A DNA stretch of 64,000 nt from Mesorhizobium huakuii (GTDB lineage: Bacteria > Pseudomonadota > Alphaproteobacteria > Rhizobiales > Rhizobiaceae), in contig NZ_CP050296.1 in assembly GCF_014189455.1 (NCBI RefSeq), forward strand, positions 4,522,001 to 4,586,000, given 5' to 3'. How positions within the stretch are numbered: the first letter of the stretch is position 1; every line of letters begins with the position of its first letter. The notes beneath the pieces are model-generated. The model saw nothing but the letters and a program-made list of their open reading frames with translations. It was not told where the DNA came from and searched no databases. This document shows, one piece after another, positions 35,519 to 43,560 of this stretch. The translations under genes and the position numbers were made by a program.

Positions 35519-36796
35519 TTACTTTGTGCATTGAGTTTTAGGAGTTTCATATTGAATGGCGCGAATATCATCGCGCCTGTGTTCAGCATCCGTACAGTCA
35601 CCAGGAAGCATCTTGCCGTTGGGCATGATTACGTTACAGACAATCGCTTTGGTTCCGGCTTGAGCGTCGAGTAGGCTTTCCTCTGTTATTCCGGATGCTC
35701 CACGAAAATTCGTATCGATGAGCACTGCCCCATCGAATACGGGGTCGGTGATCTTAGCGCCTTCGAATGAAGTATGCTTCAGATCGGCAGCGGAGAAATT
35801 AGGATTTTCAAGTTGCGCTTGCTCGAATTCGGCTTTGTAGAGCAAGGCATTGGCAAAGGACGGTTTATGCAAATTCGACCGGATAAAAGTTGCGCTGTCC
35901 AACACAGCACCGTCAAACCTGGTTTCCTCGCCGTAGCTGTCGTCAAAATGGGCAGAGCTCACGGCTGTGCGCACCTTGTAAGCGTGAATCATATCCGGAA
36001 CGGCGGAGTTAAGACCTGGGCAGAAAGCCGCCCCAGACAGCCCGGCGCTATTGAGATTTGCCCCAGCCAGGTTTGCGCCACTCAGATCGGCTTCGCGCAA
36101 ATTGGCAGCTCTGAAGTTTGCTCGGTATAATCCGGAGCCGTGTAGGTCGGCATTGTAGAAATCCGAGTTGCTGAACGCCGCATAGTGTTTCGCCGGATCG
36201 TCCGCGAGAACGGCGCCAGGAAATTTGCCGGTGCGAAAGTCAAATCCCGTCTCTGTTTGCGAAGTTCGAAATGCAACAATTTGTAGTGCGGTCAGCGCAT
36301 CCGGATGAACGATCTGGCTCGATTGCGCCGGCTGCTCCACGGCGAACGCCGCCAGCGCTCTGAGCAGGATCAAGCCTCGATCCTCGTCACCTTTGCTGCC
36401 AGACGCAGAGGCGGCACCGTCATTGTCGATCAGCGTTTTTAAAGCATAGAGTCCGCCTATCCGTGTCGCCATGCTTGTGGCGCCAAGAGCTTCGAACCCT
36501 CGCCGGTATTGATCTTGATAAGCGACGTCCTGCGACTGCTGGTAGGTCCTTAATGCTTGAATTGCGGCGACAGAGGCTGCAAGTGCGCCGATCAATGCGA
36601 GCGGGAACCCGATAATCTGCCCCAAGGCCTTGCGATAGTCGTCTTCGACTTCGAGCTGGGACTTATCCCTGCCTACGGCGAGACGAGCTGCAATCCAACG
36701 AGGAACAGTCAGCCAAATTGCCGCCGCTATAATAATCAGGACGATTGCCACAAATACAAACCAAAATAAGAAGCTTATAGAAAGTAGATTAGGCAT
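35519..36796 (-). CDS. membrane-anchored pentapeptide-repeat protein
   Basis: A 425-residue protein. One N-terminal hydrophobic helix (residues about 7-30) and a second near 60-80 anchor it in the inner membrane. A linker of about 100 residues follows, then pentapeptide repeats of the A(D/N)LxX type, for example FYNADLHGSGLYRANFRAA and ANLREADLSGANLAGANL, broken by inserts and resuming to about residue 385. The right-handed beta-helix of such repeats usually mediates protein contacts. Function unknown. Codon use and composition are more AT-rich than the neighbours, suggesting transfer. Confidence 0.78.
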   Translation of the reverse strand: MPNLLSISFLFWFVFVAIVLIIIAAAIWLTVPRWIAARLAVGRDKSQLEVEDDYRKALGQIIGFPLALIGALAASVAAIQALRTYQQSQDVAYQDQYRRGFEALGATSMATRIGGLYALKTLIDNDGAASASGSKGDEDRGLILLRALAAFAVEQPAQSSQIVHPDALTALQIVAFRTSQTETGFDFRTGKFPGAVLADDPAKHYAAFSNSDFYNADLHGSGLYRANFRAANLREADLSGANLAGANLNSAGLSGAAFCPGLNSAVPDMIHAYKVRTAVSSAHFDDSYGEETRFDGAVLDSATFIRSNLHKPSFANALLYKAEFEQAQLENPNFSAADLKHTSFEGAKITDPVFDGAVLIDTNFRGASGITEESLLDAQAGTKAIVCNVIMPNGKMLPGDCTDAEHRRDDIRAIQYETPKTQCTK

Positions 36797-37198
36797 CTAT
36801 TTACTCGATTTGTTAGCAGTATGTGCATCTAGAAGGTTGTCAAAGTATTGACAATATACAAATGGTTATTTTACACCAAATTTCCCGTTTTCTCATAAAT
36901 ATTGTGCGCGCCCTTCAGGGAGAGAAGGTGCATTTTGATTCATATTTCTTGCTAAGAACGTACTTATTATTCTTAATTTGGTATTGGCTTTTCGACAAGC
37001 AATTTCGCATCACCTCATCTCTTTCTTGCTGATGCATCGCTTCGACGGCATGCGGCAGCAGATGGCGGGCAACTGGGTGTTTTCTGCGTGAGGGAATGGA
37101 ACGGCCATATCGACAGCGGCGTCGTTAGCTTGACGTTTGTGACGCCGGCCTGCAGATCCGGGTGCCGGCGACACCGTGCTTGGTGGATCGGTCGCCGC
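36797..37198. other. AT-rich intergenic segment
   Basis: About 230 bases (36797-37030) are clearly richer in A and T than the rest of the window. A frame on the plus strand (from ATG 36862) could encode a short hydrophobic peptide but has no ribosome-binding site. The perfect palindrome at 36837-36854 lies here. From 37033 to 37198 the composition returns to high GC with no gene recognised. It probably marks the border of a foreign insert that carries the pentapeptide and DUF900 genes. Confidence 0.5.
36837..36854. promoter_or_regulatory. palindrome TTGTCAA-AGTA-TTGACAA
   Basis: A perfect 7-bp inverted repeat with a four-base spacer lies 41-58 bases upstream of the pentapeptide-repeat gene start. 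Each arm contains a TTGACA-type -35 sequence, one per strand. It may be a repressor site overlapping the promoter of that gene. Confidence 0.4.
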
Positions 37199-38695
37199 TC
37201 AGTACCGCGGACCGGCCACCATTCGCGCCATCCGTGTCATGTCCGTACTCATCTCGCGGTCGTCGTCGAGCGGGCTGACGAGCGCGCGGACAGCGGCGAA
37301 GGTGCGCTGCGGCCCTTCGCCCATGCTGTCGACGACACCGCGCAGCTCCACGCCGGTCGCCGCGAAGATCAGCTCCATCGCCACGAGATAGCGCATGCGC
37401 TCGATGATCTCGGCGGTCTTGGCCACGACGCGTGGCGCCATCGACGACTGGTCCTCGATACCGTCCGAAACGGCGAGCGGGCTGAGCGACATCGGGTTGG
37501 CCAGATGCCGGATTTCGGCTTCCAGCGCTGACAATGGTTTCTGCAGTTCCGCATAGCCCTGGCGGCTGCCGCCCCTGGCCGACAGGAAGCGCGGCAGGTC
37601 GGCGATCGTCGGCGACATCAGCTTCATGCAGCGATTGGCCGTGCCGACCGCGCAATGCGCGAGCGCCTGGCCGAGCTGTTCAAAGGCCAGCGTCATCGCC
37701 GTGAGGTCGAAATTGCCGTTGGAAATCACCCGCTCGCCCTCGGCCAGGATCACGGGATTGTCGCCGGAATGGGTCAGTTCGATCTCGGTCGCCAGCCTTG
37801 CCTGTTCGAACGCATTGAGCAGGCCGCCCCAGACCTGCGGCACGCAGCGATAGCTGAGCGGATCCTGCAAGCGCCGTGCCGCTCTGTCCTTCCACAGACC
37901 GCTTCCCGCCAGTTCCGTGCGCAGCCGGGCGCCGATCTCGCGCTGGCCGAAGGCCGGCCGCGCGGCCAGCGCCTGCTCGTCGATTGCGGAGAGGGAGGAG
38001 CGAAACGCCTCATAGTTGAGCGCCACGGCAGCCAGCGCCCAGTCGATGAGATGGGCGACGTCTTCGAGGCACAGGCACGCGGTTCCGGTCGACAGGCTGT
38101 TGGCGACGATGATGGCGTGACCGTCCTTCTCACGCAGATCGAGCGGCTCGAGCCCGGCGAGAGCGAGCGCCTCGGCAGAGGGCATGATCCTGCCCTGAAA
38201 CTCCGCTTCGCCATCGCCGCGCAGCGACCTTGCCATATGGCCGAGATGGGCAAGGTCGGCCGCGCCGATCGAGCCCCAGGTCGGGATCACCGGATGGACG
38301 CCGGCGTTGAGCGCCGCGACGAGGCCCATGACCACGCGTTCGGAGGTGCCGGTGCCACCGGCGGCCATGCCCGAGATGCGCGCGGTCATCATCGCCCGCA
38401 CCGCCTCGGTCGGCATCGCCGGTCCGATGCCCATGCTGTGGCTGAGCGGTACGCTGTGCTGGAAGGCGATCAGGTCCGCCTGTGCGAGCGGCGTGTCGAC
38501 ACAGGCGCCGAGGCCCGTGGTGACGCCGTACATCGGCTTGCCGAGCCCGGTGAGATGCTCGATCAGCGCGCGGCTCGCCCGGATGCGGCGCATCGCTTCC
38601 TCGCCCAGCATGAGCCGGGCGTTGCGACGTGCGATCTCGGCGACGTCGGCCACGCCGAGCGGCTTGGCGTCGAGCAATATCATTCGGCCTGTCAT
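37199..38695 (-). CDS. aromatic amino acid lyase (HAL/PAL) family protein lacking the MIO triad
   Basis: Homologue of histidine ammonia-lyase, 498 residues. The catalytic Tyr loop is kept (YGVTTGLG, residues 56-63), as are HSGDNPVI, GNFDLTAM, the QSSMA segment and family length. The Ala-Ser-Gly triad that cyclises to the MIO cofactor is missing: HAL has GSVGASGDLAPLAH, while here residues 141-153 read GSIGAADLAHLGH, one residue shorter and without the Ser-Gly. A MIO-independent elimination is therefore likely if it is active; ergothionase is, as far as I recall, a MIO-free member of this superfamily. It follows the quinone-oxidoreductase gene by 141 bases at the end of the minus arm of the ectoine locus. 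The substrate is unknown. Confidence 0.8.
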   Translation of the reverse strand: MTGRMILLDAKPLGVADVAEIARRNARLMLGEEAMRRIRASRALIEHLTGLGKPMYGVTTGLGACVDTPLAQADLIAFQHSVPLSHSMGIGPAMPTEAVRAMMTARISGMAAGGTGTSERVVMGLVAALNAGVHPVIPTWGSIGAADLAHLGHMARSLRGDGEAEFQGRIMPSAEALALAGLEPLDLREKDGHAIIVANSLSTGTACLCLEDVAHLIDWALAAVALNYEAFRSSLSAIDEQALAARPAFGQREIGARLRTELAGSGLWKDRAARRLQDPLSYRCVPQVWGGLLNAFEQARLATEIELTHSGDNPVILAEGERVISNGNFDLTAMTLAFEQLGQALAHCAVGTANRCMKLMSPTIADLPRFLSARGGSRQGYAELQKPLSALEAEIRHLANPMSLSPLAVSDGIEDQSSMAPRVVAKTAEIIERMRYLVAMELIFAATGVELRGVVDSMGEGPQRTFAAVRALVSPLDDDREMSTDMTRMARMVAGPRY

Positions 38696-38836
38696 GTCTC
38701 GCCTGTATCCTGTGGCCTGATGCCCGGACCAGTATTGTTACGGGCGTCGCCGTTTGTGACGGCTCGCGGACACGACTGCAAGCCATTCCCATTGGGACAG
38801 CGGCGATAAGGTGGTCAGAAGCGAGGGGCCAGGAAA

Positions 38837-39940
38837 CTATGCCGGCCGCTCCGCGACGGCGTCCGGGACGACCACCAGCTTGCCGACGAAATCCTTGGCA
38901 ATGAAATCCGCCTGCGCGCGGTGGAAGTCGGAGAGCCTGTAGACACCGCCGACCAGCGGCCGGATCTTTCTTGCCTCGATATAGCCGACGATGCGGCGGA
39001 AATCCGCGCGCGTGCCCTGGCTCGAGCCATGCAACTGCAACTGCTTGAGATACATGGTCCTGAGATCGAGTTGCACGACCGGGCCGGCGATCGCACCGGC
39101 GGTGGTATAGCGCCCCTCAGGTCTGAGAATGCGCAGCAGGTCGTTGAAGATCGCGCCGCCAACAAGGTCGGCTACGACGTCGATCGGCTGGCCGCCGGTC
39201 GCTTCAATCACGGCTTGCGGCAGGTCGGCGACGCCACGGGTGATGACAGCTTCGGCGCCGATGTCGATCACCGCCTGTTCCTTGCCCTTGCCGACAACGG
39301 CATAGGGAATGGCGCCGCGCGCCCGCGCCAGCTGGACGATGCCGGAGCCAACGCCGCCCGAAGCGCCGGTGACCAGCACGCGTTCGCCGGCCTTCAAGCC
39401 GGCGCGTTCCAGCATCTGTTCGCCGGTGAGATAGGCGCAGCAGAAGGTGGCGAGTTCGACATCGCTCATATCCGTGTCGACGACATGCGCGTTCTCAGCC
39501 GGCACCGCCTGATACTCGGCATAACCGCCGTCGCGGCCATGGCCCATATAGTCGATGTCGGCGAGCGAATCGTCGTCGCGGTTGTAGATGGAGAAATCGA
39601 CCATCACGCGTTCGCCGATACGGTCCGGCGACACGCCCTCGCCAACCGCAACGATATGGCCAACCGTGTCGGTGCCCTGGATGCGGGGGAAGGTCAGCGT
39701 GTTGCCTTGGCGTCGCCAGGTCGACACCGCGGCAGCATCCTCCTCCGTACCATAGGCGCCCTGGCGCACCCAGACATCGGTGTTGTTCATCCCGCAGGCG
39801 CTGACCTTGACCAGCACTTCACCCGGGGCAGGCACGGGCACTTTCACATCGGTGCGGTAGACGAGCTTGTCCGGTCCGCCGTGCCCGGTCAGCAGCACGG
39901 CGGCCATGGTGGCGGGGAGGGTTCTGGTCATGGCATTCAT
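38837..39940 (-). CDS. MDR-family quinone-oxidoreductase-like dehydrogenase
   Basis: Medium-chain reductase of 367 residues related to quinone oxidoreductase and crotonyl/acryloyl-CoA reductase types. It begins MAAVLLTGHGGPDKL after a short leader, has KVSACGMNNTDVWVRQGAYG where zinc enzymes carry ligands, and the nucleotide-binding motif VTGASGGVGSGIVQLARARG. No structural-zinc cysteine cluster is visible, so it is a zinc-free member. It starts only eight bases after the aminotransferase stop, so it belongs to the same operon as the ectoine-linked aminotransferase and dehydrogenase. Its role in that pathway is unexplained. Confidence 0.8.
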   Translation of the reverse strand: MNAMTRTLPATMAAVLLTGHGGPDKLVYRTDVKVPVPAPGEVLVKVSACGMNNTDVWVRQGAYGTEEDAAAVSTWRRQGNTLTFPRIQGTDTVGHIVAVGEGVSPDRIGERVMVDFSIYNRDDDSLADIDYMGHGRDGGYAEYQAVPAENAHVVDTDMSDVELATFCCAYLTGEQMLERAGLKAGERVLVTGASGGVGSGIVQLARARGAIPYAVVGKGKEQAVIDIGAEAVITRGVADLPQAVIEATGGQPIDVVADLVGGAIFNDLLRILRPEGRYTTAGAIAGPVVQLDLRTMYLKQLQLHGSSQGTRADFRRIVGYIEARKIRPLVGGVYRLSDFHRAQADFIAKDFVGKLVVVPDAVAERPA

Positions 39941-39948
39941 CGTCGATC

Positions 39949-41328
39949 TCAGAGATTGGCAAACACGCTCTTCACCGCATCGGCCGTCTTCGAAACGACG
40001 ATGTCGGCCTCCTCGCGGGTCAGGCAGAGCGGCGGCGCAAAGCCGAGGATGTCGCCTTGTGGCATGGCGCGGCCGATGACGCCGCTTGCGGCAAGCGCTG
40101 TCGCCACTTGCGGACCGATCTTCTGCGAGGCGTCGAAGAACACCCGGTCGTCCTTGTCGGCGACGAACTCGACCGCCGCCAACATGCCGTCGCCGCGCAC
40201 GTCGCCAACGTTTTTATGGCCGCCGACGGCCTTGGCGAGCTCAGCACGGAAATAGGCGCCGATTTCCTTGGCATTGGTCACCAGATCCATCTCATCGATC
40301 AGTTCGAGATTGGCGACGCCGGCGGCAACGCAGATCGGATGCGCCGAATAGGTCCAGCCATGGCCGAGCGACCCGAGCTTGTCGGAACCCTGCACCAGCA
40401 CCTGCCACATCTTGTCGGCGACGATGACGCCCGACAGCGGCGCATACGCCGAGGTCAGGCCCTTGGCGATGGTGATGAGATCCGGCTTGATGCCGTAGTG
40501 GTCGGAGCCGAACATGGTGCCCAGCCGGCCAAAGCCCGTCACCACCTCGTCGGCGACCAGCAGCACGTCATACTTCTTCAGCACCGCCTGGATCTTCTCC
40601 CAATAACCGGCCGGCGGCGGCACGATGCCGCCCGTGCCGAGGATCGGCTCGCCGATGAAGGCAGCGACGGTTTCGGGGCCCTCGGCCAGGATCATCTCCT
40701 CGAGCTTGTCGGCGCAATGCTGCGAAAACTGCTCCTCGCCCATCGAGCGGTCGGCGCGGCGGAAATAATAGGGCGCTTCGGTGTGCAGCACCGGCGCGCG
40801 CGGCAGGTCGAAGGCGTTGTGGAACAGGTCGAGCCCGGTCAGCGACCCGGTCATCACCCCCGAGCCGTGATAGCCGCGCCAGCGCGAGATGATCTTCTTC
40901 TTCTCCGGCCGTCCCAGCACATTGTTGTAGTACCAGATCAGCTTGATGTTGGTTTCGTTGGCGTCCGAGCCGGAGAGGCCGAAATAAACCCTCGACATGC
41001 CCTTCGGCGCGCGGTCGATGATCATCTTGGCCAGGGTGATCGAGGCCTCGGTGCCGTGGCCGACATACGCATGATAGTAGGCAAGATTCCTGGCCTGGGC
41101 GGCGATGGCATCGGCGATCTTCTGGCGGCCATAGCCGACATTGACGCAATAGAGGCCGGCAAAGGCATCGATGCTCTTCTTGCCATTGTTGTCCCACACG
41201 GTCACGCCTTCGCCTCCGGCCATGATGCGCGTCGGCGATTCACCCCGCGCATGCGTGCCCATATGGGTCGAGGGATGGAAGAAGTGGTCGCGATCCCAGG
41301 CGGCGAGTTCGTTGGACTGGTCGAGCAT
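39949..41328 (-). CDS. doeD: class III aminotransferase, probable L-2,4-diaminobutyrate transaminase (DoeD/Atf)
   Basis: PLP enzyme of 459 residues. PLP contacts are visible: GLSGSDANETNIK, WRGYHGSG, ADEVVTGFGRLG, and the Schiff-base Lys in TIAKGLTSAYAPLSG. It belongs to the putrescine/beta-alanine:pyruvate subgroup. In Halomonas and Ruegeria ectoine loci the corresponding enzyme takes 2,4-diaminobutyrate to aspartate semialdehyde. Placement next to an aldehyde dehydrogenase and an AsnC regulator, divergent from enuR, is the same as in those loci, so the role is well supported by context. Confidence 0.83.
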   Translation of the reverse strand: MLDQSNELAAWDRDHFFHPSTHMGTHARGESPTRIMAGGEGVTVWDNNGKKSIDAFAGLYCVNVGYGRQKIADAIAAQARNLAYYHAYVGHGTEASITLAKMIIDRAPKGMSRVYFGLSGSDANETNIKLIWYYNNVLGRPEKKKIISRWRGYHGSGVMTGSLTGLDLFHNAFDLPRAPVLHTEAPYYFRRADRSMGEEQFSQHCADKLEEMILAEGPETVAAFIGEPILGTGGIVPPPAGYWEKIQAVLKKYDVLLVADEVVTGFGRLGTMFGSDHYGIKPDLITIAKGLTSAYAPLSGVIVADKMWQVLVQGSDKLGSLGHGWTYSAHPICVAAGVANLELIDEMDLVTNAKEIGAYFRAELAKAVGGHKNVGDVRGDGMLAAVEFVADKDDRVFFDASQKIGPQVATALAASGVIGRAMPQGDILGFAPPLCLTREEADIVVSKTADAVKSVFANL

Positions 41329-41361
41329 TCTTTTGACTCCTTGAGATATGGCCGGACGGAC

Positions 41362-42855
41362 CTATGCGACGTCCAGGCAGAGGTACTTCAGATCCGTGAA
41401 CGCTTCGAGGCCATGGCGCGAGCCTTCGCGGCCGATGCCGGATTGCTTGACGCCGCCGAACGGTATCGGCGCGCCGGTGATCTTGACGCGGTTGATGGCG
41501 ACCATGCCGTAGTCGAGCGCGCGGCCCATGCGCTGCTGGCGCGCGCCATTCTCGGTCACGACATAGGCAACGAGGCCATATTCGGTGGCGTTGGCGCGGA
41601 CGATCACTTCGTCCTCGCTGTCGAACGGCGTCACGGCCGCGACCGGCCCAAAGGTTTCCTCGCGCATGATCAGCGCGTCGTCGGGCACATCAGCCAGCAG
41701 TGTCGGCTGATAGAACAATGGCCCGGCCGGATGCCGCTTGCCGCCGGCGAGGCAGCGCGCGCCATGAGCGATGGCGTCGGCGACCTGCTCCTCGACCTTT
41801 GCCACGGCGCGCTCATGCATCAGCGGCCCGATATCAATCGTGTCGGCGAGCCCATTGCCGATCCGCAGCGCCTCGATCCGCCTGGCGAAGGCGGCGCAGA
41901 AGCGATCGTAGAGCGGCCGCTGGACATAGATGCGGTTGGCAGCGAGGCAATCCTGGCCCGACGTGGCGAATTTGGCGTCGATGGCGATGCCCACCGCTTT
42001 GTCGAGATCCGCGTCGGTGAACACGATCAGCGGTGCGTGGCCACCGAGTTCCATCACCAGCCGTTTCATCGTCGGCGCACTCTGGGCGGCGATCAGCCTG
42101 CCGATCTCGGTCGAGCCGGTAAAACTCATGGCGCGGACGCGTGGGTCCTCGCACATGCACCCGACGATCGTCGCGGCCTTGCCGGTGACGATGTTGAAGA
42201 CACCGGCCGGCAATCCGGCGCGCTCACCAAGCTCGGCCAGCGCCAGCGCTGACAGCGGCGTTTCCGAGGAAGGATGCGCGACGATGGTGCAGCCGGCGGC
42301 AAGGGCGGCGGCCGCCTTGCGGGTCAGCATGGCGGAGGGAAAATTCCACGGCGTGACGACGCCGACAACACCAAGCGGCTCACGCCGCACCATCATTTCC
42401 GCGTTCGGCAGATGGCTGGTGACGCTTTCGGCATTGAGGCGTTTTGCTTCCTCCGCATACCATTCGACGAAGGAGGCGGCATAATCGATTTCGCCAAGCG
42501 ACTCCTGCAGCGGCTTGCCTTGTTCCAGCGTCATCAGCAAAGCGAGGTCGTCCTTCGCGGCGATGATCAGCTCGAACCATTTTCGCAGAATTTTCGAACG
42601 CTCCTGCGGCAGGAGCGACCGCCAGGCCGGGAAGGCGCGGGCGGCGGCATCGATCGCTTTCGTCGTTTGCCGCGCATCCAGCGCGGCGACGAAGGCGACC
42701 GTGCTTCCCGTCGCGGGGTCGGTGACCTCAAAACTTTCGGCGGCCTCGCTTGCCGTCCAATGCCCGTCGACATAGGCGAGTTCGCGCAGCAGCCGGCGGT
42801 CGGCGAGGCGGTCGAGCGCCTCGTGGCGATGCGAGCGGGCAAAATGCGCGGACAT
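41362..42855 (-). CDS. semialdehyde dehydrogenase of the ectoine locus (DoeC/Ssd, GabD-like)
   Basis: NAD(P)-dependent aldehyde dehydrogenase of 497 residues in the succinate-semialdehyde subgroup. The general-base Glu is in MELGGHAPLIVF and the catalytic Cys in GQDCLAANR. It would oxidise aspartate semialdehyde to aspartate at the end of ectoine breakdown. A cofactor-binding Lys found in nearly all family members (in a KPxxxTP motif) is His194 here (VAHPSSETP), read directly from CAT. It lies 33 bases before the aminotransferase gene and 130 bases after the AsnC regulator gene. Confidence 0.83.
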   Translation of the reverse strand: MSAHFARSHRHEALDRLADRRLLRELAYVDGHWTASEAAESFEVTDPATGSTVAFVAALDARQTTKAIDAAARAFPAWRSLLPQERSKILRKWFELIIAAKDDLALLMTLEQGKPLQESLGEIDYAASFVEWYAEEAKRLNAESVTSHLPNAEMMVRREPLGVVGVVTPWNFPSAMLTRKAAAALAAGCTIVAHPSSETPLSALALAELGERAGLPAGVFNIVTGKAATIVGCMCEDPRVRAMSFTGSTEIGRLIAAQSAPTMKRLVMELGGHAPLIVFTDADLDKAVGIAIDAKFATSGQDCLAANRIYVQRPLYDRFCAAFARRIEALRIGNGLADTIDIGPLMHERAVAKVEEQVADAIAHGARCLAGGKRHPAGPLFYQPTLLADVPDDALIMREETFGPVAAVTPFDSEDEVIVRANATEYGLVAYVVTENGARQQRMGRALDYGMVAINRVKITGAPIPFGGVKQSGIGREGSRHGLEAFTDLKYLCLDVA

Positions 42856-42985
42856 GGTCGAAGCCTCCCGGTTCGGTCTGATGCTGGGAGACTAGCCATC
42901 GCGGACAGACAGAGAGGCTGTTTGGGCGCACGCTGGTAGAGAGTTTCTCTCTATTGCACCGATCGGGCAGACGATCTCTCCGCCG

Positions 42986-43477
42986 CTACGGCGACGCGGG
43001 CAACAAGTCGGCTATGGGCAGCGCGATATCGTCCTTCACCGTCTTGATGACGATGTAGGTGAAGTAGCGGTCGATGCCGATCTCGCGCTCGAGCAAGCCG
43101 TCGACCAGCCGCTGGTAGGCATCGATGTCGCGCGCCATCACCTTCAGCACATAATCGACGCCGCCGCCCACCGACCAACAGGCGACGATCTCGGGAATGT
43201 CGCGAATGACGCGCTCGAAGCGGTCGAAATCGGCCTGGCGATGGGTGGCCAGCGTTACCTCCATCAGCACAGTGGCGACCGGTGCCACGACGCGCATGGC
43301 GATGCGGGCGTGATAACCCGAAACGATGCCGGCCTTCTCGAGCTTGCGCAGCCGCATCCAGCATGGGGTCGGCGACAGGCCGACCTGCTCGGCCAGCGCC
43401 AGCTTGGTGATGCGTCCGTCGCGCTGGATGGCGTCGAGGATTTTGAGGTCGATCGCGTCGAGTTTCGCAGCAGTCAT
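42986..43477 (-). CDS. Lrp/AsnC-family regulator of the ectoine locus (DoeX-like)
   Basis: A regulator of 163 residues: helix-turn-helix (LDAIDLKILDAIQRDGRIT, then LAEQVGLSPTPCWMRLRKLE) and a C-terminal RAM effector domain (VGGGVDYVLKVMARDIDAY). An AsnC-type gene is a regular part of ectoine degradation loci (DoeX in Halomonas). ATG 43477 gives the usual short N-terminus; ATG 43507 would add ten residues and would bring the start closer to the divergent enuR. It probably senses an ectoine-derived amino acid such as 2,4-diaminobutyrate. Confidence 0.85.
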   Translation of the reverse strand: MTAAKLDAIDLKILDAIQRDGRITKLALAEQVGLSPTPCWMRLRKLEKAGIVSGYHARIAMRVVAPVATVLMEVTLATHRQADFDRFERVIRDIPEIVACWSVGGGVDYVLKVMARDIDAYQRLVDGLLEREIGIDRYFTYIVIKTVKDDIALPIADLLPASP

Positions 43478-43525
43478 CAGCGCCCACTTTTTCGTCCACA
43501 GTACCATGAGGGCGCATTATTTCGA

Positions 43526-43535
43526 TTGTCAATTG
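43526..43535. promoter_or_regulatory. TTGTCAATTG motif between asnC and enuR
   Basis: Read on the minus strand this is CAATTGACAA. The core CAATTGACA recurs at 45004-45012 in front of ehuA. The site lies in the divergent promoter region of asnC and enuR, so it is a candidate operator for EnuR or the AsnC protein. Confidence 0.4.
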
Positions 43536-43560
43536 CACTGATTTCGATCTCTAATAAGTC

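Noticed and set aside
36823..37032. 69-codon AT-rich frame with hydrophobic C-terminal part
   Set aside because: Rare start codon, no ribosome-binding site, and AT-rich intergenic DNA gives such frames by chance.
40057..42252. 731-codon plus-strand frame
   Set aside because: Antisense of the aminotransferase and semialdehyde dehydrogenase genes, which carry full motif sets.
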